Assembly: GCA_029237695.1 (NCBI GenBank) | Contig: CM055280.1 | Coordinates: 31,477,102-31,541,101, forward strand | Reading direction: 5' to 3' | From: Conchocele bisecta | Lineage: Eukaryota > Mollusca > Bivalvia > Lucinida > Thyasiridae | DNA: 64,000 nucleotides | Shown here: piece by piece, positions 13,424 through 25,025 of the stretch | Layout of the letters: every line of letters begins with the position of its first letter | Position numbering within the stretch: position 1 is the stretch's first letter | Notes under the pieces: generated by a model | Told to the model about the DNA's origin: nothing | Database searches by the model: none | The model's input: only the letters and a program-made list of their open reading frames with translations | Translations under genes and position numbers: made by a program

Positions 13424-13645
13424 CATAGGAGACACGCCATGTGATTTTGTACCGTCGGACATCTGCGTACTTTCATTAAATACGTTTACAAAATTTACAC
13501 TAGTATTATAAATAAAGTCACAATTTGACAACATGAAAGTTTTGTCAACTTTTGACCCCATTTACGGAAAGTATTGTAAATTTTGCAAACGTAGACATTA
13601 CGCAGATGTCCTAAGGTACAAAAGCACATGGCGTGTATCACATTG
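13424..13645. repeat. Fold-back MITE, family with 'ACGCAGATGTCC' arms
   Basis: The left arm contains GACACGCCATGTGATTTTGT and the right arm the inverted counterpart ending ACAAAAGCACATGGCGTGT, around inner arms with 'AAATACGTTTACAAA' and its complement. Sister copies lie at 38,255-38,505 and 42,895-43,100. Non-coding. Confidence 0.75.
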
Positions 13646-13767
13646 GATATCTGAGACATCCTTTATAGGAATGTAAATAAGAGTATAATTGTGTAAATTT
13701 GCGTCTGATAACAATGCCAATCAATACGTGGGGTAATGGTGAATGAATGTGAATTTTGCCACGAATA

Positions 13768-13860
13768 ATATAATCGAGAGAACGAATTGCCATATCGTGG
13801 GATACGAATTGTTAATTCGAGGGAAAGAATTGTTATATCGTGGGGACGAATTAATAAAAA
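13768..13860. repeat. Short tandem repeat of ~26-28 bp
   Basis: Three to four degenerate units, each with GAATTGTTA-like and ATATCGTGGG wording. A related cluster in the other orientation lies at about 40,985-41,080 inside a fold-back element, which suggests the units move or spread as a cassette. Confidence 0.65.
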
Positions 13861-14366
13861 CATGCCAGGTCACCTGTGGGGCTCCGTACAAAACGATAGG
13901 CAACCAGGAACAGGGGCCCGTTTCACAACGAACTAAGCAAGTACTTTTGTCATAAGTTATAACTTAAGTCTCCGGAGTACGTGCTTAGTCCGTTTCACAA
14001 ACAAATATTAGCAAGAACGACAATAGCGATGGAAACCTAAGACAAGTAGCTAGCAGTCTTAAGTTATAACTTAAATATTTAAGACGGAACTTATGAAATA
14101 AACAAAGATGGCTGCACCCATGTGAGCCGAGGTGGAGAAAACAATTCACTGACAGCAGGTAACTGTTCTGTTCATACATACTATGTGCTATATAAACCAT
14201 ATATGCTTACATATAGATGGCCACACCCGTGCTAGTTACCAATGTATTGCTATTTGTGATCTCTGTCATTGCTTTACCACTATTCGGTATGCCCAATTAT
14301 CGACAACATTTGCAAATCACTGTAGATCCAGATGAGCCGGCTCGTAACGAACAGTATGTCTGTCTC

Positions 14367-14590
14367 TGCCTGCCTGCCTGCCTGCCTGCCTACCTACCTA
14401 CCTGCCTGCCAGCCTGCCTGCATGCCCGTCGTCGTCGTCTGCCTACCTGCCTGCCGCCTGCCTGCCTGCCTACCTGTCTGTATTCGAACACTATAAGGCC
14501 AACATTTGCAGCAAACACTGTATATCCAGATGAGCCGGCTCGAACCGTCTGCCTGCCAGTCTGTCTGTATTGCCTGTCTGCCTGTCTGCA
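14367..14590. repeat. (CCTG)n tetranucleotide repeat in left arm
   Basis: Runs of CCTG/CCTA units, broken by unique sequence containing the GAGCCGGCTCG motif. The inverted counterpart is at about 24,483-24,570 (GCAG/CAGA runs). Overlapping ORFs on both strands are artefacts of the repeat. Confidence 0.9.
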
Positions 14591-14847
14591 TGACTGCCAG
14601 CCAGCTGCCACCGAGATCAGACTGCATGTTGGTTTACGTCTGTATGTCCGTCGGTCCGGACGAAGTTGCATTACACACCTTAGGGACACATACAGTGTTT
14701 ACAAACAGAAATGCCCCTTAAGAAATAGGAAACAATAGAATTAAGTGGTACGGAAGAAGTTCATTTCCAGGCGCGCCATTACGACGGGAACGAGTCTTTA
14801 GGACCAAACCAATCCCATAGACTTCATGGATAACGGGTAATCTAATA

Positions 14848-16675
14848 TATCGGGTGGCTAGAAAAAAAGGGCCCCAACTTTAAATATTAATATTTAAAAA
14901 AACAGTTGAGATAATTCAAATAAATTTCGCACAATATAAGTTCATGGTATTGACAGTAATCTATAAAAGTTTCAGCTTCATAGCTTCAATGGTGAATATG
15001 TAACAATAAAAACAAATAGCAGTGTCCAAAAACACAATGCCGGGATGTAAGTGAAATGTCAGAAAGTTTTGATACATGTCAAATCATGGTCATGATGCAG
15101 TCTGTGACTGGGTTAACTTACAAAATGATGATTGAATGCATGACAGATGATGAAACATGTTAAAGTACAAATAGGATGGGTACGTTTTGACCTAAAATTG
15201 GGTCCGTTTTGACTTGGGTACATGTTGACAGTCTTGCAGCAGTTACTCCCCCTGTTGGATTTATTCGCCATTTGCTTTTCTAGAGCAAGTTGTTTCTAGA
15301 GTGTAAACACATAAATAATAATTGTTTTGAGACTGATCAGACGTGCAGGTTACTTTAATTTCAACATGGGTTTCAGTAAGGCTGATAAGGCTATCATTGA
15401 GACATGTTTTGTGGAGAAAGGCTGGCGTGGGTCGAAGATTGCATCAGGAATTCCCTGGAAAGAAGTGGAGAAAAAGGTCTGTTAATAAGATTATCAAACG
15501 GTTTGAGGAAACAGGATCCACAGCGAGAAAACAAGGGAGTGGACGGCCTAGTACTGCATGCACACAAGATAACATTGACCATGTGGAAGAGATGATACAA
15601 TCACAGGAGGACCAACCAGGAACCCACACATCGCAGAGGAAAATTGCTAAAGAGCTTGGTGTTAGTCGTAAATCTGTTCAGACAATGACGAAAAAATTTA
15701 ATCTCAAACCATACAAAAGGATTAAAGTTTTCTAGACGTGATGTAAATGTGAAACAAAAGAGAAAAACCCGGTGCAAAGGACTGCATGATAGGTATTCCG
15801 TCAAGGATGTTGAAAGAATCATGTTCACGGATGAAAAGGATTTTACGCTCGAAACTGCTCGTAACCGACAGAATGATGTCGTGTATGGGGTGAGGAAAGG
15901 TGATATTCCTGTATCTCGACTTTACCATGAGACTTCGCGTTTTTCAAAAAAGGTCATGGTTTCGGCAGGTGTTTCCTGGAAAGGAAAGACACGGATCCAC
16001 TTCATAGACACTGAAAAAACCAAGGTCAACTCCGTTAGCTATGTTGAATTGTTGGATGATGGACTTCTTCCAGATTGCCGCCGGATCTACCCAAAAAACA
16101 ATTACATATTCCAACAGGATGGGCAACGTCTCATACAAGTAAATACACAGAATCATCATCTTGCGGATGTTAGTGCCGGAGTATATCAAGAAGAACGACT
16201 GGCCACCACAATCGCCGGACTGTAATCCTATGGATTATCACATCTGGAACTCTCTAACCGAGAAGGTCTATTCTGGTAGGAGTGAGAAATTTACTGAGCG
16301 TGAGTTGAAGGACCGGATTACCAAGTGTTGGGAAGATATCTCCTTGACCGAGATACAGAAGTGCATTGGTGCATGAAGAAGAGCTGCGAGCAGTGTTCAG
16401 CCACAATGGTGGACACATTGACCACCTTATTTAAGACTCTTTAGTAAGTTATGCAGGTGTGACGAAGAAACGTTTCAGTCCGATATTGCATCTTCAGACC
16501 ATGCTTTTTATTCTTAGCATCATATAGTCATTACTACAGTTATTTACTTGAAACTTTTACAGGTTACTGATATTACCATGAAATTACAATAAATGAAATT
16601 TTATTGAATTATGATGCATAGTTTTTTAAATATTAATATTTAAAGTTGGGGCCCTTTTTTTCTAGCCACCCGATA
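14848..16675 (+). mobile_element. Mariner-like DNA transposon (defective)
   Basis: The element is bounded by long inverted repeats. The left end starts near 14,848 with TATCGGGTGGCTAGAAAAAA and the right end finishes with its complement (TTTTTCTAGCCACCCGATA) near 16,673. The repeat includes an AT-rich 'TTTAAATATTAATATTTAAA' block and is about 50 bp long. TA dinucleotides flank both ends, as expected for a TA target duplication. It sits inside the left arm of the large inverted duplication and is absent from the other arm, so it inserted after that duplication. Confidence 0.88.
15366..16376 (+). pseudogene. Mariner/IS630-type transposase, frameshifted
   Basis: The protein starts MGFSKADKAI and has an N-terminal helix-turn-helix pair followed by a linker with GSGRPS. 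The DDE-type catalytic core then follows: FTDEKDF gives the first Asp, QQDG the second (codon at 16,118-16,120) and SPDCNPMDYHIW the third, where Asp replaces the Glu of Tc1. Second-to-third spacing is about 37-39 residues, uncertain because of breaks, which points to a DD37D-like or related clade rather than classic DD34D mariner. Frame breaks occur near 15,470, between 15,735 and 15,749, and twice at 16,120-16,180. The copy should be inactive. Confidence 0.85.
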
Positions 16676-17149
16676 TAAATACAGACTGTCTCGTGATCTT
16701 ATTCTAGAAGTATGCGACATTGTACATGCTGACATTATAAACACTTAGATCACACAGTCTACCAGTGTCATCATTACAAGTGTTGACTGCATTGCGATTT
16801 TACGCAACTGGTATTTTCCTGGCGGTTTCTGGAGATGTACACAACATTAACAAAGCTTGAAAGTGGAGTATACTGTTTGCGGACGGTGTAGTGGCGTATT
16901 AGCCTGTGTTTCTGATATGGGGCTACCTTGTTTTCCGATTAGATGAAATCAGTCCTGACATATTTAACAACAATTTCAGACCCGCTCTATGCTGAATTAA
17001 TGTGCACGTTAATCCATTCCTACACTGGTCAACAAGTCAATAAAACTTATTTGTGGTGGGTCGGGCAATCGTATATGTGTGCCACAGACTCAAACAGTGC
17101 ATGTATTCTAATCAACAAATGGAGCATTACCCGTACCCATTTCAAATAA

Positions 17150-17545
17150 ATATAAGTCATTCGGAAGTTGTATAAGATGCATCCATATCTGACAGGGTAT
17201 ACCATTAAAAAATAACAGCATTGTTAAATGTTTCTTTTGTTGCTGTTTTATGCCAGTTTATATTACAGTATAAGGTTCACTAGGCAATAATTATATCCAC
17301 ATGCATTCAATGGCGTCGGAATATTGAGAACTAATTTATATTCTACATGAGATAATTTTTGAAAATGAATAATATTCAACATTAGGACTGAAATTCCGTT
17401 ATTTTAGATTCAAAACACATAAATGGAAAGTAAAGTCATTTTGCAAATAAGAGCCCCGAGCGGGATTCGAACCCCCGCGCCACATACCAAAGCTGTAAAA
17501 CAACAACTACGTTGTAACTTATGACGGACTTGTTATGATCGTCTG
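17150..17545 (-). repeat. tRNA-derived SINE, copy A
   Basis: On the minus strand a B-box-like GGGTTCGAATCCCGC lies at about 17,462-17,480, followed by a body reaching 17,150. The copy at 19,553-19,745 has the same order: AGTTGTTGTTTACAGCTTTG, GGTATGTG, the B box, then a tail with ATATCTGACCGGG-like and ATACCATTA wording. The A box is weak. No tRNA function is expected. Confidence 0.7.
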
Positions 17546-17546
17546 A

Positions 17547-18304
17547 AGGTGTGGTCACATAGCCGCTAGTGGACGTAGTTGAACGTAGTGCAGGCTAACG
17601 TAGTTGAACGTAGTTGAAGGTAGTTGAACCTACTGGCATCCGTACCGTACCGTAGTTGTCCGTGATGCTAACTTGGTATTAACTTGGAGGAGCCGTGATT
17701 GTCAATTTAATTTTTGGACATGTTCAAAAGAGCGGTACGTTAGAGGCAAAATTTGCATCCGTGATGCTAACGTACTGAAGCGAAGTCTAACGTAGTCTAA
17801 CGTACCTCTTAGCGTACTCAAACGTACTCCCCCGCATACATGTTTCAGCCTGAAATGTAGACAAATTTCAAATTTCATTTCCTGCTCTGTTTGAAAAACA
17901 AGCGCACAATGGCCGTACCACGCCGCTGGTTGGCTTTTATACTCCGTGGGGAGTTGCTGAATATACCGTAGTTGGTTGTTCTTTAGCGTAGCCTTGCGTA
18001 GTCTAACGTAGATGCTACCGTAGTCTACCGTACTCAAGCGTAGTCAGACGTACCACTCCGTACCTGTCCGTGGGCGAGCAGCACCCGAATTAGCGTAGTT
18101 TAGCGTAGTTTATCTTACTTAACGTGGTTTTACCTTACTTTAATAAAAACGTACTTATCCGTACCTTTCTGTGGCAAATTCTGCAGTACCTTAACGTAGT
18201 TCAACGTAGTTTAACCTAGCTTAACGTACTTACACCACGTGTGACCCACGATAATCTACCCTACGGATCACTACGTCCACTAACGGCTATGTGACCGCAC
18301 CTTT
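17547..18304. mobile_element. Non-autonomous DNA transposon with CGTA-rich interior
   Basis: The left end reads AAGGTGTGGTCACATAGCCG and the right end, inverted, AAGGTGCGGTCACATAGCCG; the arms continue through TAGTGGACGTAGT for about 34 bp in total. The interior of about 690 bp is densely packed with ACGTAGT, CGTACT and related words on both strands, giving many overlapping self-complementary pieces. A 111-codon minus-strand ORF at 17,702-18,037 is not convincing. The superfamily is not assigned. Confidence 0.72.
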
Positions 18305-19552
18305 AAGGACCCGGGGCCCGTTTCACTAACAATTCTTAGTTTGTTCATCAGTTATAACTTATGACAAAAGTTATGACTTTTTTCATTCTTTCATTCAGCT
18401 TATATTTAAGGGTGGGAATTGGCTCGTAGACCTTCCATACATATAAGTCCAAAAAGGTCGAATGTTTAAGTGTTCTATGTCATATAATTATGTTGGTGCA
18501 AGGCGGACAGATGTGTATAATTGTGTGCCGAAATGGGACACTGCTTACGTCCAGTACGGTCCTGTAATTCACGGGAGGCGGGAAGAAGAGTGGGGGTAAC
18601 TGGGTAGAACCTGGAACCGGTGATGCAGAGCAAAACGGGTCCCAAATAGAACCAATCCAACCCTGACGGCACTCGACACGCAAGTTGGTGCCATATAGTC
18701 GGTAAAACACGTGCTATTTTCGTCCACAGAGTTGCCACATCCAGACAGCTCCAAGGCAGGCCGGGGCCAGAAGCAGGCAAGAGCAGGCAGAAAATTCGGC
18801 TGAGCTTGAGCTAACTTGCTGTTTTGGTTAGACTTGCTATATATGGCTTATTTTTATAAGAAAGTGCGATAACTGATTTGCCTGGACAGCCTGGCCTAAA
18901 GTGGCAGGGACTTGAACAGCTCGGCTACCTGTAGTTTTCACGTACCCCCATGTGTTAACACGTCGCCTGTCCCACTGGTGCGAACTGGCCGCAGTACGAC
19001 TACACACCAGATACTAATAATAATAATATGTTGATGATATATATATCTCGCCCATGCGCATATTCAATCCAGAACCCAGCAATGGCCGCGGGATACATCT
19101 AGATAGGTCAATCCGCCCGACTTGTCCGCTATATCGGCAGCCAGGCAGAGCCAGACGGGTGTCACCACAAACCAGTCCGAGTCCCAGAAGGGCTAAACGC
19201 ATGGGTTGTGTTCGGATGCACCAAGTAGTCAACTGCCCTACCGTCAGGCCAGGCAAATCCACAAGGTGCCACAATCAACCACACAGAACACTGAGAAATC
19301 GCCTACCACAAGCCCATCCCAGCCCCGACCTACCTTTTCGCAAATCCAGATGTAACAATCCTGGGCCAGTGAATAAGAATAAACACAATGGAAATATAAG
19401 TTAATTTCCAACAGTTAAAATGGCCGCTGCCGATAACCTTGAGATAATTGCCGACCGATAAAAACACACGACCTGCTCAGTCAAAGGTCACCGTTATGAC
19501 CGACTTGAGTCATTGCTTATTTGGTTTCACAAAACAAACTTAAGACGGTCAT
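18305..19552. other. Unassigned segment with a GGGCCCGTTTCAC end
   Basis: At 18,312 a copy of the GGGGCCCGTTTCACTAA end begins, followed by AACTTATGACAAAAGTTATG wording. Related sequence resumes at 19,490-19,570, so 18,400-19,490 may be an insertion. That inner part is noticeably GC-richer than its surroundings and has overlapping ORFs on both strands (18,475-18,780, 19,014-19,404). None resembles a known protein to me. Confidence 0.4.
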
Positions 19553-19745
19553 AATAAGTTCGTCATAAGTTATAACTTAGTTGTTGTTTACAGCTTTGGT
19601 ATGTGCCACGCGGGTTCGCATCCCGCTCAGGTGCTTTTATTAGTATGATGAATTTACTTTCCTTTATGTGTTTTGACATTTGACATAAACTGGCATATGA
19701 CATGAAACAGCAACAAAAGATTCGGTAGTTGTATAATATATATAT
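19553..19745 (+). repeat. tRNA-derived SINE, copy B
   Basis: Same family as the copy at 17,150-17,545, here on the plus strand. The B-box-like region reads CGGGTTCGCATCCCGC at about 19,609-19,624. Order and wording match copy A across the head and body. Confidence 0.68.
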
Positions 19746-19968
19746 ATATTCATATCTGACCGGGCATACCATTAATCATCGACAGTACACGTGTTTAAAA
19801 ATGTTTTTATTTTTACATTGCAATAAAATGATAGTTCGACCATTTTGAAATTTTACATAGGTTACCTCATTAACTTTGGTCACAAATCACGTTTCAGAGT
19901 TAGCAGAACACGTGTACTGTCGATGATTAATGGTATGCCCGGTCAGATATGAATATATATGGGCCGCG
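19745..19968. repeat. Inverted repeat with ~50-bp near-perfect arms
   Basis: The left arm (about 19,748-19,797) reads ATTCATATCTGACCGGGCAT and on through ATCGACAGTACACGTGTT. The right arm (about 19,913-19,965) is its inverted complement, with a loop of about 115 bp. The arms equal the tail of the adjacent SINE, so this is probably two SINE tails in inverted orientation. Confidence 0.72.
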
Positions 19969-21338
19969 CTCTGTGAAAACCAGCCTTAATGACAACATTT
20001 TCGATTTTCACTTTTTTACATTTTATGATGCGGACATCTTTCAAAAACAATATTCTGAAAAGAAAATGCAATTATGTTTCATAGTTTTTGTTTTATCTCA
20101 CTTTGTGTAGCACCATGTGAATCACGCACGGACAAAACGTAACGTCATCGAGAAAATGACGTTATTGAAACGGCGACGTTTGTACAATGCAACTCAACAG
20201 CATACAGTACTTTCCTGATAAGTTACACTAAATGTATCTTAAAGTGTTAGTATGTATACTAGCAAACATTGAACAGAATACAACTATGATATGCACATGT
20301 AGTGAACAAAACAAAGGCACCACTATCGATTTTAAATCTACAATTAGCCGACCTGTGGCTTCGCAATTTGGCACCATCGCCATAATAGATTCATATAAAT
20401 GTGTCGTCAGAAAGATACATTGCAATTATTTCAGAATTTAGGCCAGAATATAATTGACGTCATTTAAAGTTAATTGTGACGTCATTTATTGCTGCAGACA
20501 TTACGTCACCATAGACCAAATAACTAAACGGCATTCCTGGTGTTTGAAATTGTAAAGTATATGCACATCGTATCGGTGATTGAAACAAATTCATTTTTTT
20601 TCTGTAGAAATGAATGACCAGAATTTGGATAGAATTTGGATAGGCCTATGGCTGCACATATCAACAACTTTGAACAGCGCCCGATGGGGTCTAGAGGGTA
20701 GTCGGACACCCCCGGAGATTTTTAAACAAATTAAAAATCGACTGTCCATTCCTGACTCTCTGAATTATATTTACATCAGAAAGCCGGAGGAACGTTTTCC
20801 TGTGTAGCCAATATGACTGACGGACGGGCTAATGTACATGTACCCCGTACTAACAGGTATATCGGAAAATGCTACGCTGACACCCACTCCCTTGGCTGCC
20901 TACCGCCGCCACTGCCCCCCCCCCCCCTAACCCCTACACACCGAGGGAAGATATTGTTAAGCTGTTAAGCGTGTCCTCTTAAACAGTTATTGTGCGGGAT
21001 ACCCGTCTCGACCCTGTCTATGAATTTACTGCCGGTACTGATTTTTTTTTGTAAGTTTTCTTCAAATTTTATGTTCGCATTTATCAACCGTACTATGCAG
21101 ATTTCTTCAAACATTTGTTATTTTCGTGAGTGAAATCCGCGCGACAGCATACGTATTTATTTAGAAAATGGAATGCATAGTTGTTAAAATCGAAAGTAGT
21201 CAATAGAACATACAGAGCAAAATTATCCATTACTGTGTATTTTTATATTTGTTTGGGTTTGAATTTTTGATATGTAATGGGTTACCATTTGTTTTTTTTG
21301 TTGTTTTTTTTTCATAAAACTGCAATATGTATACATTA
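19969..21338. other. No recognisable gene
   Basis: Overlapping ORFs on both strands at 20,228-20,441 show no family features. The segment ends in T-rich sequence before the H4 pseudogene. A C run occurs near 20,917-20,927. Confidence 0.5.
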
Positions 21339-21615
21339 ATGTCGGAAAAATGAGGAGATGTAAAGGGGGAAAAGGACTCGGAAAGGGGGCGCTAAACGCC
21401 ACAGGAATGTGTTGCGTGATAACATCCAGGCTATCACAAAGCCAGCTATCCGCCGTTTGGCTCGCCGAGGTGGTGTGAAGCGAATCTCTGGCCTGATCTA
21501 CAAAGAGACCCGTGGTGTCCTCAAGATTTTACTCGAGAATGTAATCCGTGATGCAATCACTTACACCGAGCACGCCAAGAGGAAGACAGTAACCGCCATA
21601 ATACACAAAATTTGA
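21339..21615 (+). pseudogene. Histone H4 pseudogene (3'-truncated)
   Basis: The frame from about 21,409 reads [20 protein letters not shown] and continues through the core of histone H4: the [19 protein letters not shown] region, the LENVIRDA helix and [13 protein letters not shown]. It then departs from H4 at TAIIHKI and stops. The last ~20 residues of H4 (normally MDVVYALKRQGRTLYGFGG) are missing. Upstream, GKGLGKG-like codons are visible at 21,372-21,394 but out of frame, because of a small deletion before the AKRHR region. A few changes from canonical H4 (EETRG to KETRG, VFLEN to ILLEN) support decay. It is intronless, as H4 genes are. Most likely a stray gene copy. Confidence 0.9.
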
Positions 21616-22164
21616 CCCGATCACAAAATAGATTTAGTTGGAATGAGGCTCCACACCCTGCGACATTTGTTTAAGACGAGTTTAATCTGCAAATCTGGAA
21701 TGTGTGTTTGTTTGCTTTATATTATTTACATACCTCCGACTAGAACGGCCCTTTGGAAAAACAAAGCACGCAGATGTACATTGTTTAGTACAATGTGCAT
21801 GTAGCATGTGTAGTAAGCAAATTAACAACGATCTGACAAAGTCGGACTTCCTAAATGTGTAAATGTTGGAGACCTGTGCATCTGTGCAGTCGAGTGTCTG
21901 CAATGATTGCAAATATACTAGTAACATTGCTATACATTCATATAACCATATTTACAAGTGGTAATTTTAAAGAATATTTACATTGTTATCAAACGGCAAT
22001 CGTACGGCTGATTCAATGATAAACAACTCCCGTGAAAATACGACTACTTCCGCTATCTATATTCATAACGCGCACCTGCACAAAACAGCGCAAATAGGCT
22101 GCAAATACTGATTTATTACCGTATAAACAAAATGTACAGTCTAAAAACTGCTAATTTCCATGGA
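21616..22164. other. No recognisable gene
   Basis: AT-rich sequence with one 81-codon minus-strand ORF (21,682-21,927) that shows no family features. No histone 3' stem-loop is evident just after the pseudogene. Confidence 0.5.
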
Positions 22165-22485
22165 GCGGTATATAATAAATAGAATATTCATATTTTTGCA
22201 ACTAATATGACATATATGTTCATCTCGTGGTGTGAAATGTCCATATTTCACGAGTGCCTAACAGCACTCGTGAAATCGATGGTCTAGTAACATAAGGTCG
22301 TAAGTGCTATGCTTTAGCATAGCAGTTACGACCTTATGTTAGTGTTATGCTATGTAAGTGCTATGCTTTAGCATAGCAGTTACAACCTTATGTTACTAGA
22401 CCATCGAAATATGGACATTTCACACCACTCGATGAACATATATGTCATATTCGTTGCAAACATATGAATATCCTCTATATATTTG
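22165..22485. repeat. Fold-back element with nested hairpin
   Basis: The outer arms (about 22,186-22,255 and 22,412-22,475) are inverted copies containing GACATATATGTTCAT and GTGTGAAATGTCCATAT. Inside is a second set of arms, GGTCTAGTAACATAAGGT with its complement. Inside that, the hairpin GTGCTATGCTTTAGCATAGCA is duplicated in tandem. The nested organisation is typical of long fold-back MITEs. No ORF. Confidence 0.82.
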
Positions 22486-23400
22486 GCACTACCATAATAT
22501 TACATCTATGATATGCTTATTTTTCTGAAAATTTCCAAATTGTATTATGTTGATTTTCGAAACATTCGACAGGCGAAACAGTAAATTAAACGAATTAAGC
22601 CCTGTGCCTAGTTCTATTCGTGACCATTTTTATCCAGAATAGGTGTCCCAGTTAATGGGCCAACTGTTTACATTTTCGTTAATAAAAGTAACGTTTGCGG
22701 ACACACTTCCACGTAATCTAAACAGGACCGTTTAGCACAATTAGTAAAGAGCGCGCACATGCACCCTGGGTTCGATCCTCAGTTTGTAAGTACATGTACA
22801 TGTATATCTGACGGTGGTCGCCAGACAGGATAAGTTTGTTTTCTTTCAGTATTCCAGTTTCAACCCAACATAGAAAGATGCAGACGCCTCCGTCTACGCC
22901 GACTACACTTGTTCCCGCGTTTGTTTGTAAGTGTTGTATAAATAATTATAAATAAAGTTTAAAAGAAATATTCGCAATATGATTACATAATACTGATTTT
23001 GTGATGTGTTATCTAAAAAATACCGGTCATATGGTTATTTAATTTCAAATGTCAGGGCACAAGTCGTCCATATAATATTATAAAAATCATTTGCAATATG
23101 CCCATTTGTATAAAAAATAATCGACAAAATCACTACTTGTTTCCTTGAAGGAAACCGAAAAAAAACAGACAACTTTCTGAACCACTATGAAAACAACTGT
23201 ACGATTCTGCCACGCGTATCCAACATTAACGTATTTGTGAGCCACAATTAGTAAAGCGTACGGTTATAAATAGGACAACTTATTGCAATGACGCAACGAT
23301 TTCAAGTGTCAAAATCCGACGTGACGTTGGTTTTAAGCGTAACTTTACAACGTCATTTTCAGGCTTTCATGACGTTGTCATTAAGGCTGGTTTTCACAGA
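22486..23400. other. No recognisable gene
   Basis: AT-rich sequence with no ORF of note. Positions 23,365-23,410 (GGCTGGTTTTCACAGAGCGC) are the inverse of sequence at about 19,966-20,000, marking the inner boundary of the inverted duplication. Confidence 0.5.
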
Positions 23401-25025
23401 GCGCGGCCCATATATATATTATACAACTACCGAATGACATATTAGATTTATTTGAACTGGGCACGGGTAATTTGTTGATTACATGTAGAAATGCATGCAC
23501 TGTTTGAGTCAGTGGCACACATATCGGATTGCCCCTGAACATGTTGACAGTATATGAATGGATCAGTGCGCACATTCATTCAGCATAGAACGGGTCTGAA
23601 ATTGTTCCTAAATGCGTTAGGACTGTTTCTCCATCTAGTCTGAAAACAAGGTAGCCACTTATCAGAAACGAAACACAGGCTAATACGCCAATACACGGTA
23701 CGCAAAAAGTATACTCCACTTTCTAGAAACACTTGCTTTGCTAATGTACATCTCCAGTAACTGCCAGGAAAATACCGGTTGCGTAAAATAACAATGCAGT
23801 CGGCAATTGCAATGACACTGACAGAATGTGTGATCTCAGGGTTCACCTTATAATGTCAGCATGTAAATTGTCGCATACTTGTAGAATAAGATCACGAGAC
23901 AGCCTGCATTTAGATACTAGGTCCTCGTCCATCCATTAAGTCTAGGGGATTTGTTCAATCCTAAAGACTCGTTCTCGTCGTAAGTGGAGCGCCTGGATAA
24001 TAGCAAATGCAGCTGCCATCGTTTGACGTATGTTCTGTAAAGAAACAACAAACAAAAGTCAGACAGTCAATCAGACGGATGGACGGACGGGCGCTCATAC
24101 ATGACACACCATTAGGTGGTATATTCGTCGTTTTTAAAGAAAGGAATGACCACTTAAGACACTATATGCTTAGGTTAAGGAATATGTTGCATTGTTTTCG
24201 TTTGTCTTAGGCCACACTTCCAACCACCTAAGATCCCAAAACACGTACCAGGACGAACGTACGGATGGGACGGACGGATAGACGGACATAGGGACAGACG
24301 GACAGAATTTTGGGGCGTGGCATAATACAACAGAAAACAATGGACTTCTTCCGTACCACTTAAGCCTATTGTTTCTTATTTACTAAGGGTCATTCCTGTT
24401 TGTAAAATATGTGTGTTCCCCCTAAGCAGCGTAATGCAACTTCGTCCGGACCGACGGACGTACAATCTGATCAGGGTGGCATACATGCAGGCAGGCAGGC
24501 AGGCAATACAAAAACAGGCGGTTCGTTACGAGCCGGCTCACAGACAGACAGACAGGCGGTTCGTTACGAGCCGGCTCATCTGGATCTACAGTGATTTGCA
24601 AATGTTGTCGATAACAGGACATGCCGAATACTGGTAACGCAATGACCTACATCGCAAATAGCAAAACACGGGTAACTAGCACAGGTGTGGCCAGCTATAT
24701 GTAAGCGTATAGGGTTTATATTGCAGATAATTGCTAAAATAGTACATATGAAGTGAACATGTACCTGCTGTCAGTGAATTCTTTTCTCCACCTCGGCTCA
24801 CATGGGGGCAGCAATCTTTGTTTATTTCATAAGTTCTGTCTTAAATATTTAAGTTATAACTTAAGACTGCGGGACTGCTAGCTACCTGTCTTAGTTTTCC
24901 ATCGTCAATTTCGATTGTCGTTCTTGCTAAGATGTTTTGTGAAACGGACTAAGCACGTACTTCGGACTGAAGTTATATCTTATTAAAAAAGTACTTGCTT
25001 CGTTCGTTAATGAAACGGGCCCCCG

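Larger units (their letters stand above)
13913..25025. repeat. Large inverted duplication (arms ~13,913-17,160 and ~23,400-25,025)
   Basis: The left arm (13,913-14,847 plus 16,676-17,160) matches the right arm in inverted orientation. Shared blocks include the outer end 'GGGGCCCGTTTCA', a CACCTCGGCTCACATG block (24,790; inverse at 14,120), TCGACAACATTTGCAAATCA (14,300; inverse at 24,600), a CGTCGGTCCGGACGAAGTTG block (14,648; inverse at 24,445) and a long stretch at 16,860-17,160 matching 23,400-23,715. The left arm carries the mariner insertion; the right arm has extra sequence at about 24,005-24,340. The arms end in the same motif as small MITEs elsewhere, so this could be one large DNA-transposon relative or two elements in opposite orientation. 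No transposase other than the mariner is seen inside. Confidence 0.7.

Noticed and set aside
14217..14738. 173-codon ORF rich in CLPACLP
   Set aside because: Produced by the CCTG tetranucleotide repeat inside the inverted duplication; overlapping ORFs exist on the other strand.
16943..17149. Possible small gene matched by an ORF at 23,381-23,575
   Set aside because: The similarity extends well beyond the ORFs on both sides, so it is DNA-level duplication between the inverted arms.
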